From SYFT01 sp964489685 (GTDB lineage Bacteria > Acidobacteriota > Vicinamibacteria > Vicinamibacterales > SCN-69-37), in contig CAZAZR010000003.1 of NCBI GenBank assembly GCA_964489685.1, positions 1 to 64,000 of the forward strand: a stretch of 64,000 bases of DNA. Reading direction: 5' to 3'. The notes beneath the pieces are model-generated. The model ran no database searches, was not told where the DNA came from, and was given only the letters and a program-made list of their open reading frames with translations. A program made the translations under genes and the position numbers. Of the stretch, positions 60,169 through 64,000 are shown piece after piece. The number at the start of each line of letters is the position of its first letter. Within the stretch, counting starts at the first letter, position 1.

Positions 60169-61113
60169 TCATTTCACGCGCCAGTTATTCACCGGATAGT
60201 CGTTATTTGTTCCCCATGTAAAGATGGAAACGCCACCACTGGAGCGATTGATCCAGAACTGCCCGGTGGTTTCACGCCAGATGGCCAGGTCGGTCTTGCC
60301 GTCGCCGTCCCAGTCACCCTGCGTGACGAAGTCTGTGGCGGAAGCCCCCCAGAGGCGGAAACTGACGATGTTGGTCGTGCTGCCAACCGTCCAGTACTGA
60401 AGGGCCGCACCGGAACTCCGGGCCACCGTCAGATCCTCCGTGACGTCCGCATCCCAATTGCCCGGCACGAGGGAGTCGTTCGACAAGCCGAAGTTGCGCA
60501 GGACGGTCGCGCCATTGGACGACTGTCGAATCCAAATCTGACTCCCGCGCTGCGCCATTGGGTCGTGCTTTGCGTCGCCGTCGAAGTCAAACGGCGCGGT
60601 GAAATCGCCATTTAGTCCCCAGGGCATGAACGTCACCGGCCCGCCCGATGTTGTGCGGAAGTAGAGGGTGGATTGAAGGCCAGCGCTCGCGCCCGGCCGA
60701 TTCACGGCAAAATCATCGCGACCGTCGCCGTTGTAGTCGCCCGCCACCCGGGAGTCGTCGCCCGTCTGCCCGAAGGGCTCGAAGAGCGGTACGCCGTTCG
60801 ACGACTGCAACACCCAGAAGCCTGCCACACCGGGAGCCCCGGGTCGCCACACCGTGATGTCCGATTTCCCGTCGGCGTCGTAGTCGCCGCACAGAACGGT
60901 ATCGAACTGCACCCCCCAACTCGCGAACTGCAGCCCCCCAGTTGACCGCAAGATCCACCACTGCAACTGGCCACCCACGTTCCTGGTCACGACGGGGTCG
61001 GTCTTGCCATCGCCATCAAAATCGCAGGTGTTCGGAATCTGCGCATGAGCCAATGCCGGCAGCGCTGCCAGCATGAATACGCACAAGACAGCCTGTGTGA
61101 GGTGTTTCGTCAT
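60169..61113 (-). CDS. Secreted FG-GAP/VCBS-repeat protein
   Basis: A 314-residue exported protein: signal peptide of about 24 residues (ALAHAQ), then six repeats of about 45 residues. Each has a Ca-binding-like D-box (DFDGDGKTD, DYDADGKSD, DYNGDGRDD, DFDGDAKHD, NWDADVTED, DWDGDGKTD) followed by strand pairs such as WWILRSTGGLQFASWG. Two D-boxes are degenerate. The pattern predicts a beta-propeller, likely a surface or periplasmic adhesin or binding module. It is 27 nt downstream of the coiled-coil gene on the same strand. Confidence 0.85.
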   Translation of the reverse strand: MTKHLTQAVLCVFMLAALPALAHAQIPNTCDFDGDGKTDPVVTRNVGGQLQWWILRSTGGLQFASWGVQFDTVLCGDYDADGKSDITVWRPGAPGVAGFWVLQSSNGVPLFEPFGQTGDDSRVAGDYNGDGRDDFAVNRPGASAGLQSTLYFRTTSGGPVTFMPWGLNGDFTAPFDFDGDAKHDPMAQRGSQIWIRQSSNGATVLRNFGLSNDSLVPGNWDADVTEDLTVARSSGAALQYWTVGSTTNIVSFRLWGASATDFVTQGDWDGDGKTDLAIWRETTGQFWINRSSGGVSIFTWGTNNDYPVNNWRVK

Positions 61114-61139
61114 CGCGCAGTTCTCCTTCGTTTATTGCG

Positions 61140-61679
61140 TCACGGTTGAGGGGTGAGTCGGATCTTCTGGTCCAGGCGTCGCCGCATCTCCAGGACTAGC
61201 TGTTTCGCGTTGGCGATCTCCCCATCGAGTTGGGAGATCTGGTTGTCGAGCTGAAGTCTCGCGTTGGTCTTCTGCTCCAGTTGTTCGGCCGTCCTCGCCT
61301 TTTCCTGCTCCATCATCGCCTGCGCTTTGCCGGTGGGGTCCGCAGAAGCCATCTGCGTGTAGGTGTCGACCGAACCACGCATCTGGGCCATGTCCTTGTC
61401 GATGGCCGTACGGCCCTGCTCAAGTCCATCCAGCCGCTGCTGCATCTGCGTGATCCGTCGCTCGTCCATGTCGATCAGTTGCGACAGCACCAGAGAGGCG
61501 TCGCGGTCGGCCGCCTGCTGCGCGTACAGCTTCATGACCTCGACGAGTTGATCGACCGACTTGCGCAACGCCGCCAGCTCGGACACCACAGCCGCTTCAG
61601 CGGTCTGGACCGACGCAGGAGGATTCTGGGCGAAGGTGAGACTCGCCGCGAGCAAGGCCGACAACGTCAGGGCAATCAT
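61140..61679 (-). CDS. Secreted coiled-coil protein, unknown
   Basis: A 179-residue protein: signal peptide of about 18 residues (ALLAASLTFAQ), then near-continuous heptad-rich helix (SELAALRKSVDQLVEVMKLYAQQ; ERRITQMQQRLDGLEQGRTA; KTNARLQLDNQISQLDGEIA), broken once near residue 112 (MASADPTGKA). No enzymatic motif. A periplasmic helical scaffold is likely. It is upstream of the FG-GAP protein gene and probably co-transcribed, so the two may function together. Confidence 0.7.
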   Translation of the reverse strand: MIALTLSALLAASLTFAQNPPASVQTAEAAVVSELAALRKSVDQLVEVMKLYAQQAADRDASLVLSQLIDMDERRITQMQQRLDGLEQGRTAIDKDMAQMRGSVDTYTQMASADPTGKAQAMMEQEKARTAEQLEQKTNARLQLDNQISQLDGEIANAKQLVLEMRRRLDQKIRLTPQP

Positions 61680-61716
61680 GGGCTGCCCTGATTATCTGGC
61701 CGCCCGCCGAATCGTG

Positions 61717-62449
61717 TCAATCTCGCCTTCTGATCAGGAACGTCTTGATGAGGGTCCCATCGTCCGCCTCGGTTTCAGTCAAGAGTTCGACGTTCTTCAC
61801 AGTGAACGGCGGCTTGTCGAGCACCACCGCCGAGTCAAAATGGAGGCGCATCTCCGGACCGTGCGGAATATCCAGGTTCGGCACGAGCACCGCCCCCGGG
61901 TTCGGGTAGTGTTCCGTCACAATCAGAAACTTGTATTGCGTGCATTTGTGCAGGATGCGCGCAATTTCGGCGTTCGACAGATGCTGGAGCACCTGCCTGA
62001 CCAGACAGAGATCGCTGGCGGGCAATTCATCCTCAATGATGTTCACACAGACGAATTCAACCGTGTCGCGTCCGTGCGTGCGATTCAAATGCCCGACCAG
62101 CTCCAGAACGACATCACACCCCCGTGTAGTGGACGGCCTGATTGACGAACATCGATGCAACCTGAAAGTCACCACAGCCAAGGTCAACGACCCTCCTGAC
62201 ATGATGCTCGGCGATGAATTTTCTGACGGCCGCGGCATAGTTTTCAGCAGGAAGCCCACGCGAGCCCCGGCCTGAAAAATACTCACCGCGCGTGCCGCCC
62301 CAGACATTGTTCGCGTAAATTTCGCTGAACGTCTGCTCAGCGGTCTTGCCGGCAAATGTGCTCTGCCGTCTGCCGCCCACGCGCTGACGCCTCGTCTTCA
62401 ACAGTGACGCAGGAATCAGTCGTTTCAGCGTCTGTCTCAAGCGACTCAT
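61717..62449 (-). pseudogene. Class I methyltransferase with a frameshift
   Basis: Two frames together make one SAM methyltransferase. From ATG 62449 the first reads ESIYANNVWGG-like SEIYANNVWGGTRGEYFSGRG, VVDLGCGDFQVASMF (motif I) and VHYTGV, then stops at 62114. Shifting one base at about 62113 continues with DVVLELVGHLN, ASDLCLVRQVLQHLSN and PEMRLHFDSAVVLDKPPFTV to 61717. Reading GGGGGTGTGATGT with one base removed restores TGVDVV. The change is a single extra base, in or next to a G-run. Methylation of a small molecule or glycan is the likely role if the gene is functional. A sequence error is possible. Confidence 0.78.
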
Positions 62450-62469
62450 CAATGCGTCCGTCGCTGTTC

Positions 62470-63837
62470 TCAGAACTCGATCACCGCGTCCTCGACCGGA
62501 CGGCCGAGCGAGGCCAGCTGGTCTCGCCACATCGACGCGTCGCCCACCACCACGACGATCGCGTCGCCGGCCCTGACGTGCCGGCGCGCCGCGGACGATA
62601 CCGCGTCGGGTGTCACAGCCTCCACGTCCGGCACGAAACGATCGAACGTATCGGCGGGCAGATCGAACGTGGCGATCCGCGCTGCGGCGTGCGCCAGTTG
62701 CTCGGACGTTTCAAACTGGCGGACGAAACCACGCGTGATCGATGACTTGGCGCGCTCGAGTTCGTCCGTCCCCGCCGGACGACTGCCGCCCACGGCTTCG
62801 AACTCCTTGAGAATTTCGGACACCACCAGAGGAGTGGCATCCCCCTGCACGTTCGTTTCACAGGAGAACGTGCCCGACCGCAGGCGGAAGTCAAACGCGG
62901 TGCGCGCGCCGTACGTGAGCCCGCGGGCCTCGCGGAGGTTCAGGTTGATCCGGCTGGAAAACTGGCCGCCGAGCAGCGCATTGAGGGTCACGAGCGCGTG
63001 GTATTCGTCGATGTGACGCGCCGAACCCAGGTGGCCCACGTTCACTTCCGTCTGTGGCGCGCCCGGCCGGTCCACCACAATCACGCGCGCGGGCCCCGAG
63101 GCCGTCGCGACCGGCACCGGCGCGAGCCGCGACGTCCCGTCGAGCGCCTGCCAGCCGCCCAGTTGTCGTTCGGCCGCCAGAAACGCCTCCTGTGGGCCCA
63201 CATCGCCCGAGATGATCAGTGTGGCGCCGAGCGGGCGCATCCCGCCCGCATGGAACGCACGCACCTCGTCGATCGACACGCGCGACAACGCGGCCGATGT
63301 GCCCAGTGTGCCGTGTCCATACGGATGCGTGCCAAACGCGGCCGACAGGAAGGCGCGATCCGCCACGGCAGAGGCCGAACTTCTGACCTGGCGCAACCGG
63401 TTGAGCCGAATCTCACGCACCCGTTCCAGATCGGCCTCGTGCAGGCGGGGCCGCGTCATCACATCGCCCAGCAGCGCCAACGCGCCGTCCATGAACCGCG
63501 GCAGTGTCGTCAGCGTGAACGTGGTGGTATCGGGACCAACGTCAATGGAAAGCTCGCTGCCAAGGGTGGCGAACGCTTCAGCAAGGCCGATGGCATCAAG
63601 CCGATCGGTACCTTCGTCGAGCAGGTCGGCCATGACGCCGGCGAGGCCCGGTGCGGAGGGCGGGTCACACGCGGACCCGACCGGCACCACCAGCGCGATC
63701 GTCACCACCGGGATCGTGTCGTGGCGAATACTCCAGACCCGCGCGCCGTTCGACAGCGTCTCTCTGGCTACAGGGGGGAAGGTCACTCGCGCGGGGGCTC
63801 CCGGCGGCGGCATCACAAAGCGGAGGTTGTTCGTCAC
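62470..63837 (-). CDS. M16-family peptidase homologue lacking the HxxEH zinc site
   Basis: A 455-residue M16B-type protein: FPPVARETLSNGARVWSIRHD and VVTIALVVPVGSACDPPSA give the M16 start, and GVRAFHAGGMRPLGATLIISGDV (inner two-thirds) plus the C-terminal domain GARTAFDFRLRSGTFSC match the family. Where catalytic members carry HFLEH, this protein has GLAGVMADLLDEG, so it should be a non-catalytic partner. The GTG start overlaps the stop of the upstream gene by 4 nt (GTGA). M16 genes are often paired, with one catalytic and one regulatory protein. Confidence 0.87.
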   Translation of the reverse strand: MTNNLRFVMPPPGAPARVTFPPVARETLSNGARVWSIRHDTIPVVTIALVVPVGSACDPPSAPGLAGVMADLLDEGTDRLDAIGLAEAFATLGSELSIDVGPDTTTFTLTTLPRFMDGALALLGDVMTRPRLHEADLERVREIRLNRLRQVRSSASAVADRAFLSAAFGTHPYGHGTLGTSAALSRVSIDEVRAFHAGGMRPLGATLIISGDVGPQEAFLAAERQLGGWQALDGTSRLAPVPVATASGPARVIVVDRPGAPQTEVNVGHLGSARHIDEYHALVTLNALLGGQFSSRINLNLREARGLTYGARTAFDFRLRSGTFSCETNVQGDATPLVVSEILKEFEAVGGSRPAGTDELERAKSSITRGFVRQFETSEQLAHAAARIATFDLPADTFDRFVPDVEAVTPDAVSSAARRHVRAGDAIVVVVGDASMWRDQLASLGRPVEDAVIEF

Positions 63838-64000
63838 GTGGTCACCACCGCCGGCTCTGATCCGTCCAGGGCCCATTGCCGCTGGCCTTGCGGCACCACC
63901 GACAACAGGGCCGCCTGACTGGTGGACAGGAACGTCCGCACGGCGCGTTGCACATCCGCGGTCGTCACACGCAGGTACCGATCAAGGTCCTGAGCGAAGT
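63834..64000 (-). CDS. C-terminal fragment of an M16 peptidase
   Basis: The frame ends in TGA at 63836-63834. Its last 54 residues are FAQDLDRYLRVTTADVQRAV, RTFLSTSQAALLSVVPQG and QRQWALDGSEPAVVTT, the usual C-terminal pattern of M16 peptidases (D..RY..V....V......L). The body lies beyond the right edge. It is probably the catalytic partner of the 62470 gene, with which it overlaps by 4 nt, but the HxxEH is out of view. Confidence 0.7.
   Translation of the reverse strand, partial: FAQDLDRYLRVTTADVQRAVRTFLSTSQAALLSVVPQGQRQWALDGSEPAVVTT

Noticed and set aside
1..64000. tRNA, rRNA, CRISPR array or prophage
   Set aside because: I looked for conserved tRNA arms, direct-repeat arrays and phage structural or integrase genes and saw none; a covariance-model search was not possible here.

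Overview
The window is a gene-dense, high-GC bacterial chromosome segment: more than 50 genes, almost no gap above 150 bp, and many 4-nt start/stop overlaps. The mix suggests a Gram-negative soil or freshwater bacterium of the Acidobacteriota (Vicinamibacterales-like) or a near neighbour. It holds a paired DUF1501 and DUF1549/DUF1553 cytochrome module typical of Planctomycetes and Acidobacteria, an alpha-2-macroglobulin/PBP1C pair, FG-GAP proteins, an ADP-heptose-type transferase and secreted M16/M20 peptidases. The taxonomic placement is inference; no rRNA or tRNA gene was seen.

Region 1 (1-9.7 kb) is a surface-polysaccharide locus. An asparagine synthetase, an ABC-2 permease, its ATPase and a glycosyltransferase form a tightly overlapping minus-strand operon (4729 to 290). 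Opposite it run two GT2 enzymes, a GT4, a methyltransferase and a nine-cysteine protein resembling the YkgJ cysteine cluster. A fragment of an IS630-type transposase marks the left edge.

Region 2 (9.7-29 kb) is mostly metabolism. It has a sugar kinase/oxidoreductase pair, a GlcG/HbpS protein, an M20 peptidase, an O-antigen ligase beside an N-terminally truncated GT4, the DUF1501/DUF1549 pair with a c-type cytochrome, pyruvate kinase coupled to NhaA, a DsbA-like thioredoxin, an outer-membrane barrel, a frameshifted Gfo/Idh/MocA gene and a secreted GH30-like glycosidase.

Region 3 (29-41.4 kb) holds alpha-2-macroglobulin with PBP1C (periplasmic defence and murein repair), two medium-chain dehydrogenases, an amidase, a rhodanese and a 70-residue membrane peptide.

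Region 4 (41.4-60.1 kb) is a second glycan locus of Wzx/Wzy type. It has a GT-C-like membrane protein, a polymerase, a tailoring operon (2OG-Fe oxygenase, Trm112-type methyltransferase, NodU-type carbamoyltransferase, propeller-like protein), sugar-nucleotide SDRs, several GT2/GT4/GT9 enzymes, two methyltransferases and a flippase. The oxygenase-methyltransferase-carbamoyltransferase-propeller-polymerase operon (49333 to 43045) is the best candidate here for an undescribed system.

Region 5 (60.1-64 kb) holds a six-repeat FG-GAP secreted protein with a coiled-coil partner, a frameshifted methyltransferase and an M16 peptidase pair cut by the window edge. Two single-base frameshifts (near 26.17 and 62.11 kb) could be real pseudogenes or sequence errors.
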